A stretch of 64,000 nucleotides of DNA from NCBI RefSeq assembly GCF_016862975.1, contig NZ_BONZ01000061.1:62001-126000 (forward strand). Reading direction: 5' to 3'. The notes beneath the pieces are model-generated. The model was given only the letters and a program-made list of their open reading frames with translations, made no database searches and was not told the DNA's origin. The stretch comes from Rugosimonospora africana. Its GTDB lineage: Bacteria > Actinomycetota > Actinomycetes > Mycobacteriales > Micromonosporaceae. Positions 15,498-25,166 of this stretch are shown piece by piece (the stretch's first letter is position 1; every line of letters starts with the position of its first letter). The position numbers and the translations under genes were made by a program.

Positions 15498-16775
15498 TCA
15501 GGACGGGATGCCGTCCTCCGGTGGTGCCGGCTGCGTGGAGCTGGTCTCGGTGACCGGCCCCGACCCGTCGTCGGTCGTGTAGAGCGGGCCGAACACCAGC
15601 TGCTTCCCGTCCTGGACCTTGCCCATCTGCAGGCCGCCGAAGCCGGAGTGGTCGGTCGCCGAGAAGCGCAGCGCGGACAGGCCGGGCCCGGAGAATCCGT
15701 TCTTCTCCACGGCGTCGACGATGCCCTGCCGGGTCAGGTCCTTGCCGGCCGCCTTGAGTGCCTGGACGAACAGGTACCCGACGGCGAAGCCGTACTCGAC
15801 GTTGCCGTCGAACGCGGTGTTGTTGTTGTACTGCTGGTTCAACTTCATGAACAGGGACACCCACGGGTTGCTGGTGTCCATCGGCGCCGGCAGGTACGCG
15901 GTGCTCAGCACGCCTTCCAGCAGCGGCCCGGTGGCGTCCTTGAGCAGCCCGCCCAGGGTGGCGTAGTCGGCGCCGACGTTGGAGACCATCCACTGGGTAC
16001 GGAAGCCGAGCTGCGCCGCCGCGCCGAGCGCCAGCGCACTGAACCCGGGCACGGTGAACGCGATGGTCACCTGGCAGCCCGCGGCCTTCAACGCGCCGAT
16101 GGCCGGCCCGACGTTGGTGTTGGTCACGTCGTACGTCTCGCTGTGCGTGACGCCGGACGCACCCAGTACCGCCTGGACGCCCTTGAGACCGTCGGCCCCG
16201 AAGTCGTCGTTCTGGCCGAACGTGCAGACCTTCTTGCCGGCGAGGTTGGCCTTGATGTAGTTGGCGAAGATCTTCCCCTCGATGGTGTAGTCGGGGTTGT
16301 ACCCGAAGGTGTACGGGTACTTCTTCGGCTGGTTCCAGCTCAGGCTGCCGGACGCCACGAACAGGTCGGGGACCTTGTTGGTGTTGAGGAAGTCCAGCAC
16401 TCCGGTGTGCGTCGGAGTGCCCAGCCCGGACAGGATCGCGAACACCTTGTCCTGCAGGACCAGCTGACGCACGACCTGCTGGGTCGTGGCCGGGTTGTAC
16501 CCGTCATCCATGATCTTGAAGGTGATCTTCCGGCCGTTGACGCCACCCTTGCTGTTGACGTAGTCGAAGTACGCCTTGGTGGCGGCCGATATCTTGCTGT
16601 AGCCGGCCGCGGCCGGCCCAGTCAGCGGGGTGTGGGTACCGACGATGATCTCGGTGGACGTGACGCCCGGAACGGACGCGCCGGACGTGCCCGAACTGCC
16701 ACTGCACGCGGCCACGGCGCCCACCACGACCATCGCGGTGAGCACGGATACACCGCGTCGCACGATGTGGTACAT
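15498..16775 (-). CDS. ABC transporter substrate-binding lipoprotein (branched-chain amino acid type)
   Basis: A 425-residue lipoprotein with a signal peptide ending at the lipobox VAAC (Cys24). The mature protein is a type I periplasmic-binding fold of the Leu/Ile/Val class: TEIIVGTHTPLTGPAA at the start, AILSGLGTPTHTG, and VCTFGQNDDFGADG in the middle. It is the last gene of the operon after the two ATPases and two permeases. GAAGGGGG precedes the ATG. Amide or branched-chain amino acid uptake is the family role, but such systems in actinomycetes also take up other small carboxylates. The frame is open further upstream without signal-peptide character. Confidence 0.92.
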   Translation of the reverse strand: MYHIVRRGVSVLTAMVVVGAVAACSGSSGTSGASVPGVTSTEIIVGTHTPLTGPAAAGYSKISAATKAYFDYVNSKGGVNGRKITFKIMDDGYNPATTQQVVRQLVLQDKVFAILSGLGTPTHTGVLDFLNTNKVPDLFVASGSLSWNQPKKYPYTFGYNPDYTIEGKIFANYIKANLAGKKVCTFGQNDDFGADGLKGVQAVLGASGVTHSETYDVTNTNVGPAIGALKAAGCQVTIAFTVPGFSALALGAAAQLGFRTQWMVSNVGADYATLGGLLKDATGPLLEGVLSTAYLPAPMDTSNPWVSLFMKLNQQYNNNTAFDGNVEYGFAVGYLFVQALKAAGKDLTRQGIVDAVEKNGFSGPGLSALRFSATDHSGFGGLQMGKVQDGKQLVFGPLYTTDDGSGPVTETSSTQPAPPEDGIPS

Positions 16776-16788
16776 GCTCCGGCCCCCT

Positions 16789-17904
16789 TCAGGGGTTGGG
16801 AATCGAGGTGCGCGACGCCGCGGGAGCGTGCGGCTGCGCATCGGGGGCGGATGGCTCCGCCCGGTACGCGGCGACGCGTTCACGCCGTCCGCGCACCCGT
16901 CGGCCCGCCCGGTTCAGCAGGCCCTGTATGCCGCCTGGGGCGGCGATCATCACTATGACGAGCAGAAGCCCGAAAATTGCCAGGGACAGGTTTCCGGCCA
17001 GCCGCTGCTGAGCAGCCGGCGAGTGGATGAGCGAGTTGGTCAGGTCGTCGGCCAGCCACGGCAGCAGGACCAGCAGGACGCTGCCCCACACCGCGCCGGT
17101 CAGGCTGCCCAGCCCGCCGACCACGACGGCGAGCAGCAGGTTGAGTGACAGCGTGAACGCGTACGCGCCCGGCGACACGCTCTGCGCCAGGACGGCGAGC
17201 ATCCCGCCGCCCAGCCCGGCGCAGGCGGCGCTGACCACGAACGCGGTCACCTGGGTACCGGCGACGTTGATGCCGGCCAGCTTCGCGGCGATCTCGTCGT
17301 CGCGGACCGCCCGCATCGTGCGGCCGAACCTGCCGCTGGACAGGTTGCCCAGCGCCAGCATGGTGAGCAGCGCGGCGATCACGGCGAGCCAGGCTTGCCA
17401 CCGTTCGAGCGGGAAGGTCTCGCCGAGCGAGGCCGGCGCGGGCAGCAGGTACACCGACAGGCCCTGGTCGCCGTGCAGGAGCGAGTGCCAGAGAGTACCG
17501 ATCGACGGCACGGCGACCGCCACCACGAGGGTGAGCCCGGCCAGGTACGGGCCGCGCAGCCGGGCCGCCGCGACGCCGATGACCGCACCCGCGACCGAGG
17601 CCACGCAGATCGCGGCCACGAGCGAGCCGAGCAGCGCCCACTGGGTGGTCACGTTGTGCGCGCCGAACTGGTTCTGCACCAGGGCGACCGTGTAGCCGCC
17701 GACCGCCATCAGCGCGCCCTGTCCCAGCGACAGCTGCCCGCTCTGCCCGGCCAGCAGGGTGAGTCCTGCCGTGGCGCACAGGTACGCGGCCGCGGTGGCG
17801 AGCTGGTAGTCGCGGAACGGGTCGAGCGCGTAGGTCAGCCCGAACAGCAGGACGCCACAGGCCACCGTCACGACCAGGTGCCGCAGCAGGGTCGAACGGC
17901 TCAT
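16789..17904 (-). CDS. Branched-chain amino acid ABC transporter permease (LivM type)
   Basis: A 371-residue inner-membrane permease with about nine or ten hydrophobic helices. The family landmark GQSGQLSLGQGALMAVGGY is near residue 55, and the coupling-loop region SSGRFGRTMRAVRDDEIAAKLAGINV is near residue 200. The C-terminal 45 residues are a charged, Pro/Ala-rich tail. It overlaps the LivH-type gene by 4 bases and lies 13 bases before the binding-protein gene, so the unit is one operon. Confidence 0.92.
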   Translation of the reverse strand: MSRSTLLRHLVVTVACGVLLFGLTYALDPFRDYQLATAAAYLCATAGLTLLAGQSGQLSLGQGALMAVGGYTVALVQNQFGAHNVTTQWALLGSLVAAICVASVAGAVIGVAAARLRGPYLAGLTLVVAVAVPSIGTLWHSLLHGDQGLSVYLLPAPASLGETFPLERWQAWLAVIAALLTMLALGNLSSGRFGRTMRAVRDDEIAAKLAGINVAGTQVTAFVVSAACAGLGGGMLAVLAQSVSPGAYAFTLSLNLLLAVVVGGLGSLTGAVWGSVLLVLLPWLADDLTNSLIHSPAAQQRLAGNLSLAIFGLLLVIVMIAAPGGIQGLLNRAGRRVRGRRERVAAYRAEPSAPDAQPHAPAASRTSIPNP

Positions 17905-18779
17905 ACCCGCCTCGCCGTACTCGCCGAGAACAGCCCGCCCGGCCGAGCCAGGAGCACCACGACGAGCAGCGCCAGCACGGCCAGGGGTGTGCTGGCGCTG
18001 TTGAGATAACCGCCCACATAGGACAGCACCAGGCCGACCACCAGACCGCCGACCACCGCGCCGATCGGGCTGTCCAGCCCGCCCACCACAGCCGCGGTGA
18101 ACGACGAGACGAACACCAGGTCCATCGCGGTCGGGTGCAGCCCGAGCCCGGTCGGGATGATCAGCATGCCGGCCACCGCCCCGACCAGCGCGGCCAGCGC
18201 CCAGCCCAGGGTGAGCATCCGGCCGACGTTGACGCCGAGCAGCCGGGACACCTGCGGGGCGAAGGCGGCGGCACGCATCCGCAGGCCGGTCGCGGTACGG
18301 GTGAACAGCACCGCGAGGGCGAGCATGAGCACCAGCACGGTGCCGAACACGAACAGGTCGTACCGGGTCATCAGCGGCACCCCGTGCACCGTCATGGCGA
18401 CCGTGCTGAACGGTGCCGGAAACGCCCGGTACTGGTTGCCGTAGATCATGCCGAGGATGCCCTGGGTCAGCAGTACCAGGCCGAGCGCCACGATGACGGC
18501 GTTGAGCGGCGGGGCGTGCTCGACCCGGCGCATCACCACCCGTTCCACGACCGCCCCGAGGACCAGCCCGCTGACCAGTGCCGCACCGAACCCGAGCCAG
18601 TAGGACCCGGTCGCGCCGGAGACGCTGTATGCCAGGTACGCGGACACCACCGCCAGCACGCCCTGGGCGAAGTTCACGACCCGGGTGGCACGGAAGATCA
18701 GCACCAGGGCCAGCGCGAACGCGGCATAGATCGCGCCGCGCGAGAGCCCGTAGACGGTGAGGAACACGAACCGATCCAC
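17901..18779 (-). CDS. Branched-chain amino acid ABC transporter permease (LivH type)
   Basis: A 292-residue permease with eight or so membrane helices. The N-terminal YGLSRGAIYAAFALALVLIF and RVVNFAQGVLAVVSAYLAY are the LivH hallmark, and LDSPIGAVVGGLVVG marks the C-terminal part. The start is a GTG with AGGGGG upstream. It forms the membrane channel with the LivM-type protein, whose gene it overlaps by 4 bases. Confidence 0.92.
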   Translation of the reverse strand: MDRFVFLTVYGLSRGAIYAAFALALVLIFRATRVVNFAQGVLAVVSAYLAYSVSGATGSYWLGFGAALVSGLVLGAVVERVVMRRVEHAPPLNAVIVALGLVLLTQGILGMIYGNQYRAFPAPFSTVAMTVHGVPLMTRYDLFVFGTVLVLMLALAVLFTRTATGLRMRAAAFAPQVSRLLGVNVGRMLTLGWALAALVGAVAGMLIIPTGLGLHPTAMDLVFVSSFTAAVVGGLDSPIGAVVGGLVVGLVLSYVGGYLNSASTPLAVLALLVVVLLARPGGLFSASTARRV

Positions 18780-18797
18780 TCGCGACCCCCTGGAGGT

Positions 18798-19510
<713 letters not shown>

Positions 19511-19514
<4 letters not shown>

Positions 19515-20368
19515 GCCGGACCGCCATCGGCTGCCCCGTCCCGCGGCTGGTCGCCCTCCGTGGCCGCGGAGCCGAGATACGCCTCAGCGACCGCCGGATC
19601 GTCCTTGATCTGCTCCGGCGTGCCGGTCGCGATGACCCGGCCGAAGTCGAGCACCACGACCTGCTGGCAGACCTCCATCACCAGGTCCATGTGGTGCTCG
19701 ACCAGCATGACCGTGGCGCCGCCGCCGCGCCGGCGAGGCAGCGAGCGGATCAGCGCGGCCAACTCCTCGATGTCGTCGCTGCCCAGGCCGCCGGCCGGCT
19801 CGTCGAGCAACAGCAACCGGGGCTGCGCCACCAGTGCCCTGGCCAGCGCGACCTTCTTGCGTACCGGATAGGGCAGGTCGTCCGGCTTGCGGCCGGCATA
19901 TTCCGCGATCTTGAATTCGTCCAGCCGGGCCATGGCCGTGCCGCGCAGCTCGCGCTCGGCACGGTCGGAGCGGGGCAACGCGATCAGCGAGGAGCCGAAG
20001 CCGATCTTCTTGCGGTCGCCGGCCCCGGCCATCACGTTTTCCAGGACGGTCAGCCCGGGGAACAGCCCGATGCCCTGGAGTGTGCGGGCGATGCCGAGCC
20101 GCACCAGCCGGTGTGGCCGTGGCCGCAGCTCCCGGCCCTCCCAGCTGATCGTGCCGGCATCGGGTCGGACAAAACCGCAGATAACGTTGAAAAGAGTGGT
20201 CTTCCCGGCACCGTTGGGACCGATGATCCCGACCGTGCCGCCCTCGGGCACCTGCAACGACACGTCGTCGAGCGCGGTCAGGCCGCCGAAGCGCACGCTG
20301 ATCCCGCGCAGGGCCAGCGCGGGATCCGGCGCCGTTTCCGGACGCTGTGTCCCCTGTGCCTGAGCCAT
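19511..20368 (-). CDS. ABC transporter ATP-binding protein (LivG type)
   Basis: A 285-residue ATPase, first gene of the operon. Walker A GPNGAGKT is at 50-57; Walker B is LLLLDEPAGGLGSDD; the LivG-specific IARTLQGIGLFPGLTVLENV is present. The usual signature (LS-x-G-x-Q) is replaced by LPYPVRKKVALARAL, an unusual form that may lower or change ATPase coupling. The ATG at 20366-20368 is preferred. A GTG at 20422 in the same frame would put the start directly against the palindrome at 20423-20441 and leave no room for a leader. Confidence 0.9.
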
Positions 20369-20422
20369 ATCCACATCAGCCTCGATCCGGCGATGATGCA
20401 CGGGTTGGCGGTGTTGACCCAC

Positions 20423-20441
20423 AAACTAACAGTGGTAGTTA
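20423..20441. promoter_or_regulatory. Operator-like palindrome before the liv operon
   Basis: AAACTAAC-AGT-GGTAGTTA, an 8-3-8 imperfect palindrome whose left ten bases equal the site at 14761 in front of the TetR gene. Its place about 55 bases before the LivG start fits a repressor site over the promoter. Confidence 0.55.
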
Positions 20442-20496
20442 ATGTGCGCCAGACCCCCGGCACGCCTGGGGTCTGGGCTCGTCGGGCTCGCGGGAG

Positions 20497-20626
20497 GGCC
20501 GGTCATGCGGCTCCGGAAGAACACCGCCGCCAGGCCCGCCCGGTTTGTGGGTGGGCCGGTCAAGCGGCTCGAGACGAACACCGCCGCCAGGCCCGCCCGG
20601 TTCGCGGGCAGGCCGGTCAAGCGGCC
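20497..20626. repeat. 57-bp tandem repeat, about 2.3 copies
   Basis: Each unit starts GGCCGGTCA and contains AACACCGCCGCCAGGCCC. Units begin at 20497, 20554 and 20611 (the last partial), an exact 57-base period. The first two units differ at only a handful of positions. Confidence 0.9.
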
Positions 20627-20783
20627 GGAAAGCGTCCGACGGCCGGAGTGGGAAACGCCCTCCAGTGAACTCGCCGGCCTTTCCCAGGCGTCGCAAAGCA
20701 AACTCCCAGACGGAGGAGGTCTACTGGAGGAGATCGGAAATTCGGCACCACCGCACCTGCGCCTTTCGAGGAGGAGTTACGCG

Positions 20784-22340
20784 ATGAGCGCGGCTAGCGA
20801 GCCCACACCTGGCGATCGGCCGACGGCCGACGACACGACCGAGGGTCTGCGGCCACCCGCCGCCCCGTACGGTCAGCCGGGCGGCTACCCGCCGCCGGCG
20901 CCATACCCTCACCCGGCCGCCCAGGCCGGTCCGCCGGGGTACCCGGCACCGCAGCAGGGCGAGACCTGGTACCAGGGTCAGCCCATCTACCAGCCCGGCT
21001 ACGCCACCCCGGGCGGTCCGCACGGCGCCCCGCAGGAACAGCCGACCATGTGGGGATGGCCGCCGCAGCAGCCGAGCGGCCCCTGGGGGCCACCGCCGCC
21101 GCCGCAGCAGCAGCGTCCGGTTACCCACCGGATGCCCGTTCTCGTCGCCGTCGGCTGCCTGCTGATCATCGTGGCCATGGTGGCCGGGCTGCTCGTCGGT
21201 CGCGCGGTCTGGCAGCCGGATTCGTCATCGAACGCGGGCGGCCCGACCAACGACGGGTCCTTCCCCGGCGTCAACGGCCCGGGCAACAACCAGGGCATCG
21301 GCCCCGGCAACCAGGGTGGCCCCGGCAACCAGGGCCAGCCGAACAACCCGGGCGGCCCGGCCAACGCCGCGGACATCGCCAACGCCGTGGACCCGGGCCT
21401 GGTGGACGTCGTCACGCAGCTCGGCTTCCAGGGCGGTGAGGCGGCCGGTACCGGAATGGTGCTGTCCTCCAACGGCGTCGTGCTCACCAACAACCACGTG
21501 ATCCAGGGCGCCACCGCGATCAAGGTGACCGACATCGGCAACGGGAAGACCTACGACGCGACGGTGGTCGGGTACAACCGGTCCGACGACGTCGCGGTGA
21601 TCCAGATGACCGGCGCCTCCGGGCTGAAGACGGTGTCCACCGGCGACTCCTCGAAGGTCAAGGTCAACGACCAGGTGCTGGCGATCGGCAATGCCGGCGG
21701 CACCGGCGGTACGCCGAGCGTGGCCGGCGGTACGGTGACCGCGCTGAACCAGGCGATCACCGCGAGCGATGAGTCCGGCGGCGGTTCGGAGCAGCTCACC
21801 GGCCTGATCCAGCTCAACGCGGACGTGCAGCCGGGCGACTCGGGCGGCCCGCTGGTCAACGCCGACGGCAAGGTGATCGGCATGGACACCGCGGCCTCGG
21901 CCGGGTTCCAGTTCCAGGACCAGGGCAACCAGGGCTTCGCCATCCCGATCAACCAGGCACTGTCCATCGCCAACCAGATCCGCGCCGGCCATTCCTCGGC
22001 CGACGTCCACATCGGAGCCAGCGCGTTCCTCGGCGTCGAGGTCTCCACCGGAGACCAGAGCGGCCAGGGTGGCCAGGGCGGTCGGGGTGGCCGGAGCGGC
22101 ACCAACAGCAACGCGGCGATGGTGGCGGGCGTGGTGAACGGTTCCCCGGCCGACCAGGCCGGCCTGGAAGAGGGCGACACGATCACGTCGCTCGGCGGCA
22201 AGACCGTGGACAGTGCCACCACGCTGACCACCCTGATGACCCAGCACCACCCGGGCGACAAGGTCACGCTCGGCTGGACCGACCAGGAGGGACAGTCGCA
22301 CTCGGCGACAGTCCAGCTGGCCACCGGTCCGGCGTTCTGA
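20784..22340 (+). CDS. Membrane-anchored HtrA/DegP-like serine protease with PDZ domain
   Basis: A 518-residue protein. Residues 1-115 are Pro/Gly/Gln-rich and cytoplasmic; a single membrane helix spans 117-139; a Gly/Asn/Pro linker (150-195) leads to the trypsin-like domain. The catalytic triad is His238 (TNNHVI), Asp269 (RSDDVAVIQ) and Ser353 (QPGDSGGPL). A PDZ domain covers about 430-510 (VVNGSPADQAGLEEGDTI). It degrades or refolds damaged proteins outside the membrane. The ATG follows GAGGAGGAG; the longer open frame upstream is repeat DNA. Convergent with the sulfate operon. Confidence 0.93.
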   Translation: MSAASEPTPGDRPTADDTTEGLRPPAAPYGQPGGYPPPAPYPHPAAQAGPPGYPAPQQGETWYQGQPIYQPGYATPGGPHGAPQEQPTMWGWPPQQPSGPWGPPPPPQQQRPVTHRMPVLVAVGCLLIIVAMVAGLLVGRAVWQPDSSSNAGGPTNDGSFPGVNGPGNNQGIGPGNQGGPGNQGQPNNPGGPANAADIANAVDPGLVDVVTQLGFQGGEAAGTGMVLSSNGVVLTNNHVIQGATAIKVTDIGNGKTYDATVVGYNRSDDVAVIQMTGASGLKTVSTGDSSKVKVNDQVLAIGNAGGTGGTPSVAGGTVTALNQAITASDESGGGSEQLTGLIQLNADVQPGDSGGPLVNADGKVIGMDTAASAGFQFQDQGNQGFAIPINQALSIANQIRAGHSSADVHIGASAFLGVEVSTGDQSGQGGQGGRGGRSGTNSNAAMVAGVVNGSPADQAGLEEGDTITSLGGKTVDSATTLTTLMTQHHPGDKVTLGWTDQEGQSHSATVQLATGPAF

Positions 22341-22361
22341 ACGGACGCACCGCGCACCACA

Positions 22362-22398
22362 CCGTGGGCGCCCACCGCAGGTCGGTGGGCGCCCACGG
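22362..22398. terminator. Bidirectional terminator hairpin, 16-bp perfect stem
   Basis: CCGTGGGCGCCCACCG (22362-22377) and CGGTGGGCGCCCACGG (22383-22398) with a 5-base loop. Lies between the convergent protease gene and cysA. Each arm is itself near-palindromic. Confidence 0.88.
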
Positions 22399-22434
22399 CC
22401 GTGTACGCGTGATCTCTCGGGGCCGGCGGCAGGC

Positions 22435-23400
22435 TCAGGTGGGCTGGCGCGGAGCGGGGATGCGGGTGGTGCCCGGTGCCGGGCGTACCCAGACGTTCGC
22501 GCCCTCGGCCAGGTTCAGTGCCTCGCTCTGGCCCCGGGTCAGCTGCGCCCAGCCGCCGGTGTCACCCAGTTCGGCGCGGACCTCGAAGCCGATGCGTTGC
22601 AGCCGGGTCACCTTCGCCGGCACCGCGTCACCGACCGGATCCGTGAAGACCTCGATGTCGTGCGGGCGGACCAGCTGACCGTCCAGCGTGGTCACCGGGC
22701 CGAGGAAGGACATCACGAACGGGTTGGCCGGCCGGTCGTAGAGCTCGTCGGGCTTGCCCACCTGCTCGACGCGGCCGTCGTTGATGACCACGATCTCGTC
22801 CGAGACCTCCAACGCCTCCTCCTGGTCGTGGGTCACGAAGACGGTGGTCACGTGTACCTCGTCGTGAAGGCGGCGCAGCCAGTCGCGCAACTCCTTGCGG
22901 ACCTTCGCGTCCAGGGCTCCGAACGGCTCGTCCAGCAGCAGCACCTTCGGCTCGACCGCCAGCGCGCGGGCGAGCGCCATCCGCTGCCGCTGCCCGCCGG
23001 ACAGCTGGGCCGGCAGCCGGTCGGCGAACTGCTCCAGGTGGACGAGTTCGAGCAGTTCGTTGACCCGCTTGCGGATCTCGGCCCGCGGTCGCTTGCGGAT
23101 CTCCAGGCCGAACGCCACGTTCCGGTACACCGACAGGTGGGTGAACGCGGCGTAGTGCTGGAAGACGAATCCGACGTTGCGATGCCGGGGCGCCAGCCGG
23201 GTGGCGTCCGCACCGTCGATCTCGACCGTACCGGTGTCCGGCTTCTCCAACCCGGCGATGATGCGCAGCAGCGTCGACTTGCCGCCGCCGCTCGGTCCCA
23301 GCAGCGCGGTCAGCGCGCCGGTACGCATGGACAGGTCGATGTTCTCGAGCGCGACGAAGTCGCCGAAGCGCTTCCCGATCCCGTGTACCTGGATACCCAT
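22435..23400 (-). CDS. cysA: Sulfate ABC transporter ATP-binding protein CysA
   Basis: A 321-residue ATPase. Walker A GPSGGGKS is at 35-42; the signature [15 protein letters not shown] and Walker [21 protein letters not shown] are intact. [22 protein letters not shown] is the CysA form of the Q-loop. A C-terminal regulatory (TOBE-like) part begins near residue 235 with PVTTLDG and RPHDIEVF. It energises sulfate or thiosulfate import and is the last gene of the operon, directly abutting cysW. Confidence 0.95.
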   Translation of the reverse strand: MGIQVHGIGKRFGDFVALENIDLSMRTGALTALLGPSGGGKSTLLRIIAGLEKPDTGTVEIDGADATRLAPRHRNVGFVFQHYAAFTHLSVYRNVAFGLEIRKRPRAEIRKRVNELLELVHLEQFADRLPAQLSGGQRQRMALARALAVEPKVLLLDEPFGALDAKVRKELRDWLRRLHDEVHVTTVFVTHDQEEALEVSDEIVVINDGRVEQVGKPDELYDRPANPFVMSFLGPVTTLDGQLVRPHDIEVFTDPVGDAVPAKVTRLQRIGFEVRAELGDTGGWAQLTRGQSEALNLAEGANVWVRPAPGTTRIPAPRQPT

Positions 23401-24273
23401 TCAGCTTCTCCTTCTCCGCCGGATCCACGCCGACAGGAGGATCGCGGCGAAGGCGACGATGATGAGCACGAACGTGATCGCGTACGCCGCGTTGTAGTTC
23501 AGTTCGTTTTCCACCAGGTTCCCGACCCGCAGCGGCGCTGTCTCGGTCTGCCCCTCGATGTTGTTCGACACGACGAGTACGGCGCCGTACTCCCCGATGC
23601 ACCGGGCCAGGCTCAGCACGACCCCGTAGGTGAGCGCCGCGCGGATGGTCGGCAACGTGATGCGGCGCAGCCGGGTGACCGCGCTCGCCCCCAGCGACGC
23701 GGCGGCCTGTTCCTGCTCCATGCCGGACTGCTCCAGCACCGGAACGAGGGCGCGCACGACGAGCGGCAGTGACACGAACACCGTCGCGACGATCATCCCC
23801 GGCTTGGCGCCGATCATCGTGACCCCGTGGTGCTCCACGAACGGTCCGAGCCAGCCCGTCGGCCCGAACACCAGCACCAGGGCGAGCCCTACCACGATCG
23901 GCGAGACGCTGACCGGCAGGTCGACGAACGCGCTGAGCAGGCGACGCCCCCAGAACCGGTACCGTGCCAGCAGCACGGCGACGGCGACGCCGAACACGGT
24001 GTTGATGACGACCGCGGACAGCGCGACGATGCCGGTCATCTGGAACGCGTGCAGGGCCTCCGGCGAGTCCAGCGCGGCGAAGAACACGTTCAGCCCAGGC
24101 TGGAAGGTGCGGTACAGGATGACGGCGACCGGCAACAGCACGAGCAGTCCGACGTAGACCATCGCCACGCCGCGCAGCACCAGGGAACCCGGCGTGCGGG
24201 CGGCCCGGGCCGGCTCCCTGGCGCTGTGCGGCGCGGGAACCGGTCGCGTCACCGGTGCGACGGTGTCAGCCAC
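23401..24273 (-). CDS. cysW: Sulfate ABC transporter permease CysW
   Basis: A 290-residue permease with six hydrophobic helices and the binding-protein-dependent transport motif QEQAAASLGASAVTRLRRITLPTI in shortened form (EQAAASLGAS). RCIGEYGAVLVVSNNI is conserved in CysW. The GTG at 24271-24273 is chosen as start because it gives a normal family length and an 8-base overlap with cysT, consistent with coupling. The longer open frame upstream is an out-of-phase shadow of cysT. Confidence 0.92.
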   Translation of the reverse strand: MADTVAPVTRPVPAPHSAREPARAARTPGSLVLRGVAMVYVGLLVLLPVAVILYRTFQPGLNVFFAALDSPEALHAFQMTGIVALSAVVINTVFGVAVAVLLARYRFWGRRLLSAFVDLPVSVSPIVVGLALVLVFGPTGWLGPFVEHHGVTMIGAKPGMIVATVFVSLPLVVRALVPVLEQSGMEQEQAAASLGASAVTRLRRITLPTIRAALTYGVVLSLARCIGEYGAVLVVSNNIEGQTETAPLRVGNLVENELNYNAAYAITFVLIIVAFAAILLSAWIRRRRRS

Positions 24274-25159
24274 GGCGGGCCACCCTCCTCTGCAACACGT
24301 CGATGAGCACCAGCACCACGGCACTCGCGGCCAGCAGGACCGTCGCGATGGCGGCCGCCTGCTGGGTGGAGACCGCCGCGTTGTCGGCGTCCTGGAGCTT
24401 GCCGTAGATGACCGAGGAGGCGATCTCGGTCTTGAACGGGAGGTTGCTGGAGATGAGGACGACCGACCCGTACTCACCGATCGCGCGGGCGAACGACAGC
24501 ACCGCGCCGGAGATGATGGCCGGCATGAGCTGCGGCAGGGCGATGCGGCGGAAAATCACCGGTGCGCTGGCGCCGAGCGACGCGGCGGCCTCCTCCGCCT
24601 CCCGGTCGAGGTTGAGCAGTACCGGCTGCACCGTGCGGACGGTGAACGGCAGGGTGACGAACAGCAGTGTGACGAGCAGTCCGGTGCGCGTGCCGACCAG
24701 GCTGACGCCGATCGGGCTGTCCCCGCCGTAGAGCGCGAGCATCACCAGGCCGGCCACGATGGTGGGCAGCGCGAACGGAATGTCGATGACCATCTCGAAG
24801 ATGCCCGCGCCGGGAAACCGCCCCCGGACGAGCACCCAGGCGACGATCGTGCCCATCACCGCGTTGATGACCGCGACGGCCACCGACAGCGTGATGGTCA
24901 GCCGCAGCGCGGCGGCCGTCGCGGGCTGTGTGATCGCGTCGGCGAACGCGCTCCAACCGCCGTCGAACGCCTTGCCCAGCACGGCGGCGAGCGGGATCAG
25001 GACGAGCAGGCTCATCCAGAGGACGACGACGCCGAGAGTGGTCCCCGATGCGCCGCCCAGCCGCAGCCCGGTCTTGGCCCGCGGGCGGCGGCGCGGCCCG
25101 GCGCCCCCGGCGGGCACCTCATCGAGTGCCGCCGGGGGCGCGTGAACGTCGGTTGTCAT
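24266..25159 (-). CDS. cysT: Sulfate ABC transporter permease CysT
   Basis: A 297-residue permease with six membrane helices and the conserved EEAAASLGASAPVIFRRIALP loop that meets the ATPase. ARAIGEYGSVVLISSNLPFKTE is typical of CysT. The N-terminal 30 residues are Pro/Arg/Ala-rich and cytoplasmic. The ATG at 25157-25159 lies 7 bases after the stop of the binding-protein gene, so the operon order is sbp-cysT-cysW-cysA. Confidence 0.94.
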   Translation of the reverse strand: MTTDVHAPPAALDEVPAGGAGPRRRPRAKTGLRLGGASGTTLGVVVLWMSLLVLIPLAAVLGKAFDGGWSAFADAITQPATAAALRLTITLSVAVAVINAVMGTIVAWVLVRGRFPGAGIFEMVIDIPFALPTIVAGLVMLALYGGDSPIGVSLVGTRTGLLVTLLFVTLPFTVRTVQPVLLNLDREAEEAAASLGASAPVIFRRIALPQLMPAIISGAVLSFARAIGEYGSVVLISSNLPFKTEIASSVIYGKLQDADNAAVSTQQAAAIATVLLAASAVVLVLIDVLQRRVARRG

Positions 25160-25166
25160 CCGGACC

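Larger units (their letters stand above)
20423..20783. other. Divergent spacer between liv operon and htrA-like gene
   Basis: 361 bases without a gene. It holds the palindrome at its left edge, a 57-bp tandem repeat in the middle (20497-20626), and a ribosome-binding site GAGGAGGAG at the right for the protease gene. One frame runs open through all of it, but the predicted peptide is just the repeat read as protein and has no family likeness. Confidence 0.6.
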
